6,986 nucleotides of DNA, taken from the NCBI GenBank assembly GCA_029935325.1, contig JAOZKO010000143.1, forward strand, positions 1 through 6,986, read 5' to 3'. The notes beneath the pieces were generated by a model. It worked only from the letters and a program-made list of their open reading frames with translations, was not told the DNA's origin and searched no databases. The stretch comes from Bacteroidales bacterium. Lineage in GTDB: Bacteria; Bacteroidota; Bacteroidia; Bacteroidales; UBA1556. Below are positions 1 through 5,867 of the stretch, piece by piece. The position numbers and the translations under genes were made by a program. The first letter of the stretch is position 1. Each line of letters opens with the position of its first letter.

Positions 1-20
1 ACATCAACACATCAACACAT
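1..20. repeat. Short tandem repeat at window edge (8-base unit, 2.5 copies)
   Basis: The unit acatcaac occurs twice in a row and is followed by acat, the first half of a third unit. It starts at the first base of the window, so the array may extend further upstream. It lies outside any open reading frame that I can support. No function is evident. Confidence 0.6.
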
Positions 21-103
21 TTAGATGTTACGGACTAAGCAATTTCAAGCCCTAAAACACCTCTAAGTTATAAACATTTTAATGTGAACTATTTCTAATG
101 TGC
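21..103. other. Upstream noncoding stretch, nothing recognised
   Basis: This stretch lies between the edge repeat and the promoter of the first gene. I see no coding frame, hairpin followed by a T run, or RNA gene in it. It may hold the 3' end or regulatory DNA of a gene outside the window. Confidence 0.4.
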
Positions 104-106
104 TTG

Positions 107-139
107 ATTGAATGATAATTATATAATAGCTTAAATTTG
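107..139 (+). promoter_or_regulatory. Bacteroidota-type promoter for the outer-membrane barrel gene
   Basis: TAAATTTG at 132-139 matches the Bacteroidota -7 consensus TAnnTTTG exactly. ATTG at 107-110 lies 21 bases upstream and can serve as the -33 TTG element; a second TTG at 104-106 is an alternative. Transcription would begin near 146, giving a leader of about 40 AT-rich bases before the ATG at 185. The leader has no Shine-Dalgarno sequence, as is usual in this phylum. Confidence 0.6.
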
Positions 140-184
140 TGAGTTAACAATACTAATTATAAATTAATATTAAAGATTAAACTT

Positions 185-994
185 ATGAAGAAAAATTTAT
201 TGATGATTATTGCAATGTTTATTGCAACAGGACTTTCTGCGCAATTCTATGCAGGCGTAAAATTGGGCTATGGATTTGGTGCTCAAAAAACTGATATTGG
301 TTTTACACAGACTGATAATAGTCAAGAAAATATTTGGGGCTCTATGGGGCAAGGATTTACTCCTGGTCTTAAAGTAGGCTTCTTTTTTAATGATAATATT
401 GGAATTGAAATGCAAATGAATTATTTCATGGGTGCTACAATAACAGCTGCTGATGTAAATATGACTGGCTATACAAATTCAACAACTGCTCAATCTAGTC
501 AATTCAGACTAATTCCTGCCTTGGTTTATAAAACTGATTTAGGACTTTATGGTCGTTTTGGAATGGTATTACCAGTTACTGGTAAAACTATTGTTGAGAA
601 AACAGAAGTAACAGATATGGGTGGAGGAGTCACCGTTACTGAGGAAGCTATACAAGAATTTAAAGGTTCTTTTTCAATGGGTTTTGCAGGAGCAATTGGA
701 TATGAGTTTGAAATTAGCGATGCGTTAATGTTCTTCGGTGAATTTGAGTATATTGGATTAAATATTAAAGGTAATACTTCCACAGTTACACAATATAATG
801 TAAATGGAGCTGATCAGTTGGCTGCAATGACTACTTATCAAAAAGAAACTACTTTTGTTGATGCGTTAGATGCTACTTCAAATAATGGTGCTTATAATAA
901 CACACCAGATATGGCAGTTGCAAGAGACGTAATGAGATCTTCTACTGGATATTCATCATTTAGAATTAATGTTGGAGTATCAATGTATTTCTAG
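185..994 (+). CDS. Outer-membrane beta-barrel protein
   Basis: A 269-residue exported protein, probably a small porin-like or structural beta-barrel of the outer membrane. Residues 1-19 form a typical signal peptide (two lysines, hydrophobic core, cleavage at LSA-Q). The mature part alternates polar and hydrophobic residues in strand-sized segments rich in glycine and aromatics (for example FYAGVKLGYGFG near residue 21, and the GFAGAIGYEFEI and FGEFEYIGLNI segments in the middle). It ends in SMYF; a terminal phenylalanine in a last strand is the usual signal for the BAM insertion machinery. Two Thr/Asn-rich segments probably form extracellular loops. The size fits an 8- to 10-stranded barrel of the OmpW/OmpA-like 'outer membrane beta-barrel' type seen widely in Bacteroidota. 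The ligand or cargo cannot be read from the sequence. The gene has its own promoter (107-139) and terminator (1021-1052), so it appears monocistronic. Confidence 0.8.
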   Translation: MKKNLLMIIAMFIATGLSAQFYAGVKLGYGFGAQKTDIGFTQTDNSQENIWGSMGQGFTPGLKVGFFFNDNIGIEMQMNYFMGATITAADVNMTGYTNSTTAQSSQFRLIPALVYKTDLGLYGRFGMVLPVTGKTIVEKTEVTDMGGGVTVTEEAIQEFKGSFSMGFAGAIGYEFEISDALMFFGEFEYIGLNIKGNTSTVTQYNVNGADQLAAMTTYQKETTFVDALDATSNNGAYNNTPDMAVARDVMRSSTGYSSFRINVGVSMYF

Positions 995-1020
995 TTTAGA
1001 AATATTATATTAAAATATAA

Positions 1021-1052
1021 GAACCATTCATCTTCGGGTGAATGGTTTTTTT
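1021..1052 (+). terminator. Intrinsic terminator, UUCG tetraloop (copy 1)
   Basis: Starting 27 bases after the barrel gene stop, AACCATTCATC pairs with GGTGAATGGTT (11 bp, one G-U wobble) around a TTCG loop closed by C-G, the very stable cUUCGg tetraloop. Seven T follow the stem. The same 32 bases recur at 1572-1603. The last T of the tract and the next G also form the TTTG of the following promoter. Confidence 0.9.
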
Positions 1053-1079
1053 GTATTGTTAAAAAAATAACTACATTTG
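1050..1079 (+). promoter_or_regulatory. Bacteroidota-type promoter for the lipoprotein gene
   Basis: TACATTTG at 1072-1079 is an exact match to TAnnTTTG. TTTG at 1050-1053 lies 18 bases upstream as the -33 element, and it is made from the end of the preceding terminator's T tract. The leader to the ATG at 1127 would be about 40 bases long and shows no Shine-Dalgarno sequence. Confidence 0.6.
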
Positions 1080-1126
1080 CGTCTTCATATATTTAAAAAT
1101 TGTTTAATCATTAAATCTAAAGAATC

Positions 1127-1537
1127 ATGAATGCAAAAAAAAGTAAATTTTCAATTCTGGGCGTAGCAACAGTATTATTATTATTGACATTTAGTAGCTG
1201 TTCAAAATATGAAGAAGGTCCTTCTATTAGCCTTAGAACAAAAACAGCCAGACTAACTGGAGAATGGAATATGACGAAAATAGATCACGCATCTCCTGAA
1301 AGTGGATGGAAATATGTTATGGAATTTGAAAAAGATGGAGATTTCTCATTAGTAATTTCTTTTGATGGGGATAGTGAAGTTTATCTTGGGGAGTGGGAAT
1401 GGACAAATGATAAAGAATCAATTGAAGTAGTAATAGATGGTGATGACCCTGAAGAATGGGATATTACTAGATTAACAAATGATGAATTCTGGTTTGAAGA
1501 CACTAGTAATATTGAATATGAATGTGTGAAAGAATAA
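1127..1537 (+). CDS. Small acidic lipoprotein, lipocalin-like
   Basis: A 136-residue predicted lipoprotein. Residues 1-24 are a lysine-rich n-region plus a leucine-rich core that ends in the lipobox FSSC, which makes Cys25 the acylated residue. The mature start, C-S-K-Y-E-E, is charged and acidic, resembling the lipoprotein export signals by which Bacteroidota send lipoproteins to the cell surface; surface display is therefore possible but not proven. From residue 41 the pattern ARLTGEW, then a strand-rich body with FEKDGDF, GEWEW and a final ITRLTNDEFWF strand, is typical of the small lipocalin-like (Lipocalin_4 type) proteins of this phylum, which are about this length. The mature protein is strongly acidic. 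The ligand is unknown. It has its own promoter and terminator and faces the regulator gene tail to tail. Confidence 0.75.
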   Translation: MNAKKSKFSILGVATVLLLLTFSSCSKYEEGPSISLRTKTARLTGEWNMTKIDHASPESGWKYVMEFEKDGDFSLVISFDGDSEVYLGEWEWTNDKESIEVVIDGDDPEEWDITRLTNDEFWFEDTSNIEYECVKE

Positions 1538-1571
1538 AAACCAATAAAGTAAAGTCATCAAAATAGCATTG

Positions 1572-1603
1572 GAACCATTCATCTTCGGGTGAATGGTTTT
1601 TTT
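1572..1603 (+). terminator. Intrinsic terminator, UUCG tetraloop (copy 2)
   Basis: This is an exact copy of the 32 bases at 1021-1052: 11-bp stem with one G-U, C(TTCG)G loop, and seven T. It lies 34 bases after the lipoprotein stop and terminates that gene. The last two T plus the next A (1602-1604) read as the TAA stop codon of the regulator gene on the minus strand, so the two convergent genes share these bases. On the minus strand the hairpin is not followed by a T run, so efficient termination is expected only in the plus direction. Confidence 0.9.
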
Positions 1604-2363
1604 ATCCCAATAATTCCATTAAAATAGATTTCTTGGAGGAGGTAATACTTACTTCGGAACCATCACTCATAAGCAATGTTCCTATTTTGCCCTTTTGGTA
1701 GGAGCTAATATGATTAAGATTTACAAGATGTGATTTGTGAACACGTAAGAAACCATATTCCTTTAATTGCTCTTCCACTTTCTTTAATGTTCTACTAATA
1801 AGTTTTTTGCTGCCATCAGTGAAAACAAATTCCGTATAATTATCATCAGCCTTGCATTTTACTATCTTATGAATTTCTACTAGCTCGAAGCCGCTAAGAT
1901 TTGGGAAAACAAACTTTTTCTTTTGCAAGGAATGGTAATCTTTTACCGTTTGTATTTGATTATTATTTTCATTTTTCCATTGTTCGTTTAAAACAAATTT
2001 CACCTTATCCACTGCTAAAATTAGCTCTTCAATATCAATTGGTTTTAGGATATAATGCGTAGCATCATGGTTCAAAGCTTTCATTGCATAATCAGCATAT
2101 GCTGTAATGAAAATAGTTTCGAAATTAATTTCTCCTACTTTCTCCAAAAGGTCAAAAGCATTGCCATAGGGAAGTTCAACATCCAAAAATACTAAATCAG
2201 CTTCCACCGTTCGAATAGTTTCCAGAGCTTTATTAGCATCAGCTGCGGTGGCAACAATGCTTACTTCTGGGCAGTATTTTGCTAAATACATTTCTAAAGT
2301 TTCCCTTGCAGGAAGCTCATCCTCTACTATTATTGCTCTTATTGTATTCTGTTTGCTATTCAT
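1602..2363 (-). CDS. LytTR-family response regulator
   Basis: A 253-residue cytoplasmic regulator: an N-terminal receiver domain (residues about 8-125) and a C-terminal LytTR DNA-binding domain (about 147-253). Receiver residues are all present: the acidic pair Glu14-Asp15, phosphoacceptor Asp61 in LVFLDVELP, Thr87 in FITAY and Lys107 in ILKP. The LytTR part shows the conserved FLRVHKSHLVNLNHI segment at 205-219 and ends with a short basic segment. It would be phosphorylated by the kinase encoded just upstream and bind DNA as a dimer, usually at paired short direct repeats. The start was chosen at Met29 of a longer frame that runs back to 2447: the receiver fold begins directly after this ATG, the extra 28 residues match no domain and would overlap the kinase gene by 74 bases, while this start leaves a 10-base gap. 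The target genes cannot be read from the sequence. Confidence 0.93.
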   Translation of the reverse strand: MNSKQNTIRAIIVEDELPARETLEMYLAKYCPEVSIVATAADANKALETIRTVEADLVFLDVELPYGNAFDLLEKVGEINFETIFITAYADYAMKALNHDATHYILKPIDIEELILAVDKVKFVLNEQWKNENNNQIQTVKDYHSLQKKKFVFPNLSGFELVEIHKIVKCKADDNYTEFVFTDGSKKLISRTLKKVEEQLKEYGFLRVHKSHLVNLNHISSYQKGKIGTLLMSDGSEVSITSSKKSILMELLG

Positions 2364-2373
2364 TATTAGGTGT

Positions 2374-4395
2374 TTATTTTTCTGTCTGTAAATTAGGAAT
2401 CCATACCTCAACCAAGGTTCCTTCACCATTACCAAGCACATCACCAATTTGCATTCTAATTTCCTGCTTATATATTTTTGCCAATATCTCCAATCGTTTT
2501 TGGGTATTTTTTATCCCCCTTGACTTAAGGCTCTTTTGATTTTTAGTCTTCAATTCTTGAGATTTCTTCCTCCCAATTCCATTATCCTCAACACTAACTT
2601 TCAGCAATTCACCTTCCTTTTCCATTTTCACACTTAATAATCCACCTTCTTCTTTATATCGCAAGCCATGCCATATTGCATTCTCGATATAGGGCTGAAT
2701 AATCATTGGAGGAATTTGAAAACCATCTATACTAAGGTCTTTATCCACATCAAACTTAAAGCTAAACTTATCAGGAAAGCGCATATTTTCTAACTGAAGG
2801 TATAGCTCCAACAATTCTACCTCCTTTGATAATGGTATAAAATCGGAATCAGAATTATCGAGGATACTACGCATTAGTTTTGAAAATCGCACTAAGTATT
2901 TATTGGCATTTAGCTCATCATTTTTAGCAATAAAGTTGTTTACAGAATTCAATGCATTAAAAATAAAATGTGGATTCATCTGTGTCCTTAATGATTTCAA
3001 ATCTAGATATAAGTTATGCTTTTGCTGGATTTTATTTCGTTTATTAAGCATTAATAGTGCAAAACCCAAAAGGCTAGCAATGGCAACTAAACCAAAAATA
3101 AACCACTTCTGAAATTTAATTGATTCCTCATATAGCAAATGCTCTTGCTCAAATACCAATAATTCGGCATCATATATTGCCTTGTCTTTTTCCAGAAAAT
3201 CAATTCTCCACTGGTTATCTGAGAGCTTTTTATTCAAATCTCCAAAGTTATGAAACTCTACTTCCTTTTTCTCATATAGCCGATCCATAAGAGATACGTA
3301 TTGCTTATAAGCTCTTAAAGCTTCCTTTTCTTGTCCCAATTTCAGAAAGGCTTCAGAGCGCGTTTTTGCAGCTTCTTTCTTCAGCTCAAGTGTAGCTCTG
3401 TCTTCAGTTTCTTCATCAATATCATTATTAAAGTAATCTATATTTACTAATGAAAGCTCTACAATAGCAGAGTCATATAAGTTCTGCTTATTATATGTTT
3501 TAGCTATATTTATTTTCTCTTCCATCAATGAATTTGAAACATTAACATTCAGCGATTCCAATTCTACTTTATTGGAGTCCAAATTATTAATAATAATATT
3601 TCTTGAGGCTATTTCTTGAACATGAAGATCGTTTTGAGAATAATAATTAGCAATCTCAGTTTCTGTTTTAATTTGCAGCGAAACATTAGAGTTTGCTTTG
3701 GATTGTACATTTGCTTGATTCAATACAACCAAGGTTTGATCACTATTTGTTATGGCAAGTACTTTGGCAATTTTTAACTTTATAATCGTGTTTTGATCAT
3801 TCAAATTTAGCTTTAAAGACTTTTGCTCAGCGCTTCTATAATTCTCTATGGCTAATGTATATTTTTCCAAATCAAAATATGCATCACCATTTGCAATACT
3901 TAATAGCATAAAATCCCTTTCATAAAATGCATATTTACCATATACCCTATAAATTTCAAGACTTTTTTCGGCTTGCTTGGCTAAGCGGTACTGTTCTCCG
4001 GCTTTCAATACATAAATAAAAATATCCTTCTGGGTTTTTGTTTTTCTATTTTTCTGATTGTTTAACTTTAAGCTATTTTCATAATTTAGCGCTGCCAAAT
4101 CGTGTTGATTATAGAATTCATAAAAGTTACCAAGTTTTCGGTAAACCAAATATTGTATATGAGCATTTTCTGATTTCAGACTTAATAAATATGCTTGCTC
4201 TAGAAAATCGAAGGATTTATCCTTATCCGACTTAAGATATACATTTGAAGAATCTAAAAGTCCATAAATTGTTTTGCTGGGATCAGTATATACCGATTTC
4301 ATTCTTGGTTTAGAGAAACTACTTCTAGACTGGCCAAATGCTACTGCATTGACTGCCATAAATATAAGACCAAATATTATAACTCTTCTTAACAT
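2374..4395 (-). CDS. TPR-containing LytS-type sensor histidine kinase
   Basis: A 673-residue sensor kinase and first gene of the two-gene operon. Residues 1-22 form a signal peptide (cleavage near AFGQ), so the following part is periplasmic. Residues about 60-375 are helical TPR-like repeats, clearest at KLGNFYEF (Gly89), GDAYFDLEKY (170) and LKLGQEKEALRAY (Gly354). A charged, probably coiled segment (385-428) leads to the single membrane helix at about 431-451. The cytoplasmic core is of the LytS/His_kinase type: MNPHFIFNALNS carries the phosphorylated His476, the N-box IENAIWHG contains Asn572, DNGIG is at 604-608 and RGIKN at 626-630 continues the ATP-binding fold. All key residues are present, so it should be active. 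The TPR region probably senses a partner protein or envelope state; the signal is unknown. The ATG at 4395 directly precedes the signal peptide. Confidence 0.92.
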   Translation of the reverse strand: MLRRVIIFGLIFMAVNAVAFGQSRSSFSKPRMKSVYTDPSKTIYGLLDSSNVYLKSDKDKSFDFLEQAYLLSLKSENAHIQYLVYRKLGNFYEFYNQHDLAALNYENSLKLNNQKNRKTKTQKDIFIYVLKAGEQYRLAKQAEKSLEIYRVYGKYAFYERDFMLLSIANGDAYFDLEKYTLAIENYRSAEQKSLKLNLNDQNTIIKLKIAKVLAITNSDQTLVVLNQANVQSKANSNVSLQIKTETEIANYYSQNDLHVQEIASRNIIINNLDSNKVELESLNVNVSNSLMEEKINIAKTYNKQNLYDSAIVELSLVNIDYFNNDIDEETEDRATLELKKEAAKTRSEAFLKLGQEKEALRAYKQYVSLMDRLYEKKEVEFHNFGDLNKKLSDNQWRIDFLEKDKAIYDAELLVFEQEHLLYEESIKFQKWFIFGLVAIASLLGFALLMLNKRNKIQQKHNLYLDLKSLRTQMNPHFIFNALNSVNNFIAKNDELNANKYLVRFSKLMRSILDNSDSDFIPLSKEVELLELYLQLENMRFPDKFSFKFDVDKDLSIDGFQIPPMIIQPYIENAIWHGLRYKEEGGLLSVKMEKEGELLKVSVEDNGIGRKKSQELKTKNQKSLKSRGIKNTQKRLEILAKIYKQEIRMQIGDVLGNGEGTLVEVWIPNLQTEK

Positions 4396-4606
4396 AATTA
4401 CTATTAATTCAGGATGTAAAATTACAATAATTTTATTAGAAGGATTCCAAAAACTATAGTTTTTAGTACTTTAAAACACTCAAAAGCCGACTTAACCATT
4501 CCAAAATCATAGTTTATACATTGAGAGACTGTGTTCACTCATTCATCATTTCCTTAACTACTCTTTGGCTGTAATTTAGCAGCATCAAATTTTAAAACTA
4601 TAAACT
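4396..4606. promoter_or_regulatory. Divergent intergenic region between kinase operon and VWA gene
   Basis: This 211-base AT-rich region must hold the promoters of both flanking units. Neither is a clean consensus. For the kinase, the minus strand has TAGTTTTTG (4456 to 4448), one base too long for TAnnTTTG, with TTTTG at 4485-4481 about 24 bases upstream. For the VWA gene the closest candidates are TACTCTTTG at 4559-4567, again one base too long, and TAATTTAG at 4572-4579, with one mismatch; neither has a well-placed TTG. The weak promoters suggest that expression may depend on an activator. Two inverted repeats in the region are listed separately. Confidence 0.4.
4449..4464. repeat. Perfect 16-bp palindrome, possible operator
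   Basis: AAAAACTATAGTTTTT is a perfect 8+8 palindrome without spacer, 54 bases upstream of the kinase start. It overlaps the best -7-like box for the kinase operon on the minus strand. A spacerless palindrome is a poor RNA hairpin but a plausible site for a dimeric DNA-binding protein. It does not look like the paired direct repeats usually bound by LytTR domains. The function is inferred from position only. Confidence 0.4.
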
Positions 4607-4610
4607 ATGA
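4507..4610. repeat. 12-bp inverted repeat, one arm over the VWA start codon
   Basis: TCATAGTTTATA at 4507-4518 is the exact reverse complement of TATAAACTATGA at 4599-4610; the second arm contains the ATG at 4607-4609. If a transcript begins upstream of 4507, the arms could pair and hide the translation start. If it begins between the arms, the repeat can act only as DNA. The arms are AT-rich, which makes chance agreement easier. Confidence 0.45.
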
Positions 4611-5758
4611 AAAAGTCAAAATTAAGAAGTTCTGCAAATCTCAGTATTAAGTATGTATTTATTATGGCAATAATGCTGAGTTCTTACCTAAATTTAAATG
4701 CACAAGATACCACAGCAACTCCGGAAACTAGGAAAATACAGATTGCTATTATCCTCGACACCAGCGGAAGTATGGAAGGATTAATTGAGCAAGCAAAATC
4801 TCAGCTTTGGTTGGTAGTAAGTGAGTTAACTAAAGCAACTTATAATGGTGAAGACCCAATATTAGAAATCGCGCTTTACGAATATGGTAACGATCGTTTT
4901 TCGCAAAGTGAAGGATGGGTACGACAAATTTCACCGCTAATTACTGACCTAGATGATATATCCACTGCTCTTTTTGCCATGAAAACAAATGGCGGATCAG
5001 AGTTTTGTGGTGTTGCTATTCAGAAATCAGTAAAAGATCTAGAGTGGTCCAGTTCCGATAAAGATGTGAAGATGATTTTTATAGCAGGTAATGAGCCATT
5101 CACACAAGGACCAACTAGTTATGAAGCTGCTTGCGGAAATGCAAGAGGGAAAGGTATTTTTGTAAATACAATTCATTGCGGAAACTTTGATGTGGGAATT
5201 AAGGGACAGTGGAAAAGTGGTGCTATAATAGGTGGTGGAGATTATATGTCAATAGAGCAAAATAGACGTACAGTATATATTGAATCTCCCTATGACGATA
5301 AAATTAATGAATTGGGATTAGAGTTGAATAAGACCTATGTATATTATGGTACTAAAGGAAGGTCAAAAAAGCAACAGCAAGAAACTGAAGATGCAAATGC
5401 TACTACTTATAGTAAAAGCAATATGACAAAAAGAAATAGCATAAAAGCATCAAAATACTATAAAACAGCTAGCTGGGATTTGGTGGATGCTGTTGCTGAT
5501 AAAAAAGTGGATTTAAAAGAAGTTGATAAAAGTACATTGCCCACAGAATTGAAAACTATGACTGATGCTGAATTGGAAGCATATGTAAAAAAGCAAACAG
5601 AGCAGAGAGCAAATCTAAAAATGCAGATTTCAGTTTTGAATAATCAACGTGATATTTATGTTGCAAAACAAAAATCAAAATCAAGCGAAGAAAGTCTAGA
5701 AAGCAGTATGGTAAACGCTATTAAAAAGCAGGCTTTAAGTAAAAATTATAGCTGGTAG
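4607..5758 (+). CDS. Exported von Willebrand factor A (VWA) domain protein
   Basis: A 383-residue protein with a signal peptide at residues 1-32 (long basic n-region, cleavage at LNA-Q), so it acts in the periplasm or beyond. A VWA domain covers about residues 43-235. The metal-binding MIDAS motif DTSGS is intact (Asp51, Ser53, Ser55), and Thr127 in KTNGGSEFCG is the likely third ligand. The usual fourth-loop aspartate is replaced by IAGNEPF (160-165); from memory this variant is shared by a Bacteroidota family of stand-alone VWA proteins. Three cysteines (134, 176, 191) lie in the domain. The C-terminal part (about 250-383) is Lys/Glu-rich and probably helical or coiled, without a membrane segment. 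VWA domains normally bind a protein partner through a metal ion; the partner is unknown. It is transcribed divergently from the kinase operon, and the SIMPL-like gene follows 109 bases downstream. Confidence 0.85.
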   Translation: MKKSKLRSSANLSIKYVFIMAIMLSSYLNLNAQDTTATPETRKIQIAIILDTSGSMEGLIEQAKSQLWLVVSELTKATYNGEDPILEIALYEYGNDRFSQSEGWVRQISPLITDLDDISTALFAMKTNGGSEFCGVAIQKSVKDLEWSSSDKDVKMIFIAGNEPFTQGPTSYEAACGNARGKGIFVNTIHCGNFDVGIKGQWKSGAIIGGGDYMSIEQNRRTVYIESPYDDKINELGLELNKTYVYYGTKGRSKKQQQETEDANATTYSKSNMTKRNSIKASKYYKTASWDLVDAVADKKVDLKEVDKSTLPTELKTMTDAELEAYVKKQTEQRANLKMQISVLNNQRDIYVAKQKSKSSEESLESSMVNAIKKQALSKNYSW

Positions 5759-5768
5759 TTTACAAGTA

Positions 5769-5840
5769 TGACGGTCATTCCTGACCGTCTATAAAATAGT
5801 CAGGAATGATTTCAAAAAGACGGTCAAGAATGACCGTCTT
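5769..5840. repeat. Compound palindromic element (two hairpins and a bridging core)
   Basis: Three related pieces lie in 72 bases. Hairpin A (5770-5789) is GACGGTCA-TTCC-TGACCGTC, a perfect 8-bp stem. Hairpin B (5817-5840) is AAGACGGTCA-AGAA-TGACCGTCTT, a perfect 10-bp stem. Between them GTCAGGAATGA (5799-5809) is the exact reverse complement of 5775-5785, the heart of hairpin A. Moreover, the whole of 5770-5789 is the reverse complement of 5819-5838 except at one position, so three foldings compete. It resembles a REP- or MITE-like intergenic repeat. On the minus strand hairpin B is followed by TTTTT, but no minus-strand gene ends here. On the plus strand no T run follows, so it is not a good terminator for the VWA gene. 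Confidence 0.75.
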
Positions 5841-5867
5841 ACATAATAAACACATAATATTAATACA

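Noticed and set aside
547..783. Minus-strand open frame of 78 codons inside the beta-barrel gene
   Set aside because: It is wholly inside a well-supported exported protein gene and shows no domain, signal or promoter of its own.
2364..2447. In-frame 28-codon extension at the start of the response regulator gene
   Set aside because: It overlaps the end of the kinase gene by 74 bases, matches no receiver-domain sequence, and the ATG at 2363 sits just before the first receiver strand.
2279..2539. Plus-strand open frame of 86 codons antisense to the kinase/regulator junction
   Set aside because: It is low-complexity leucine-rich translation of the reverse of two well-supported genes, with no promoter or domain.
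4274..4459. Small plus-strand open frame over the kinase start and intergenic region
   Set aside because: It is mainly antisense to the kinase signal peptide and contains no recognisable signal; it would also run across the kinase promoter region.
5817..5840. Hairpin B as the rho-independent terminator of the VWA gene
   Set aside because: In the plus direction the stem is followed by acataataaa, not a T run; the T run is present only in the minus direction, where no gene needs termination.
5769..5840. CRISPR array or tRNA-like element
   Set aside because: There are only two full inverted copies plus a partial one, with no regular spacers and no cas genes; the fold is not a cloverleaf.
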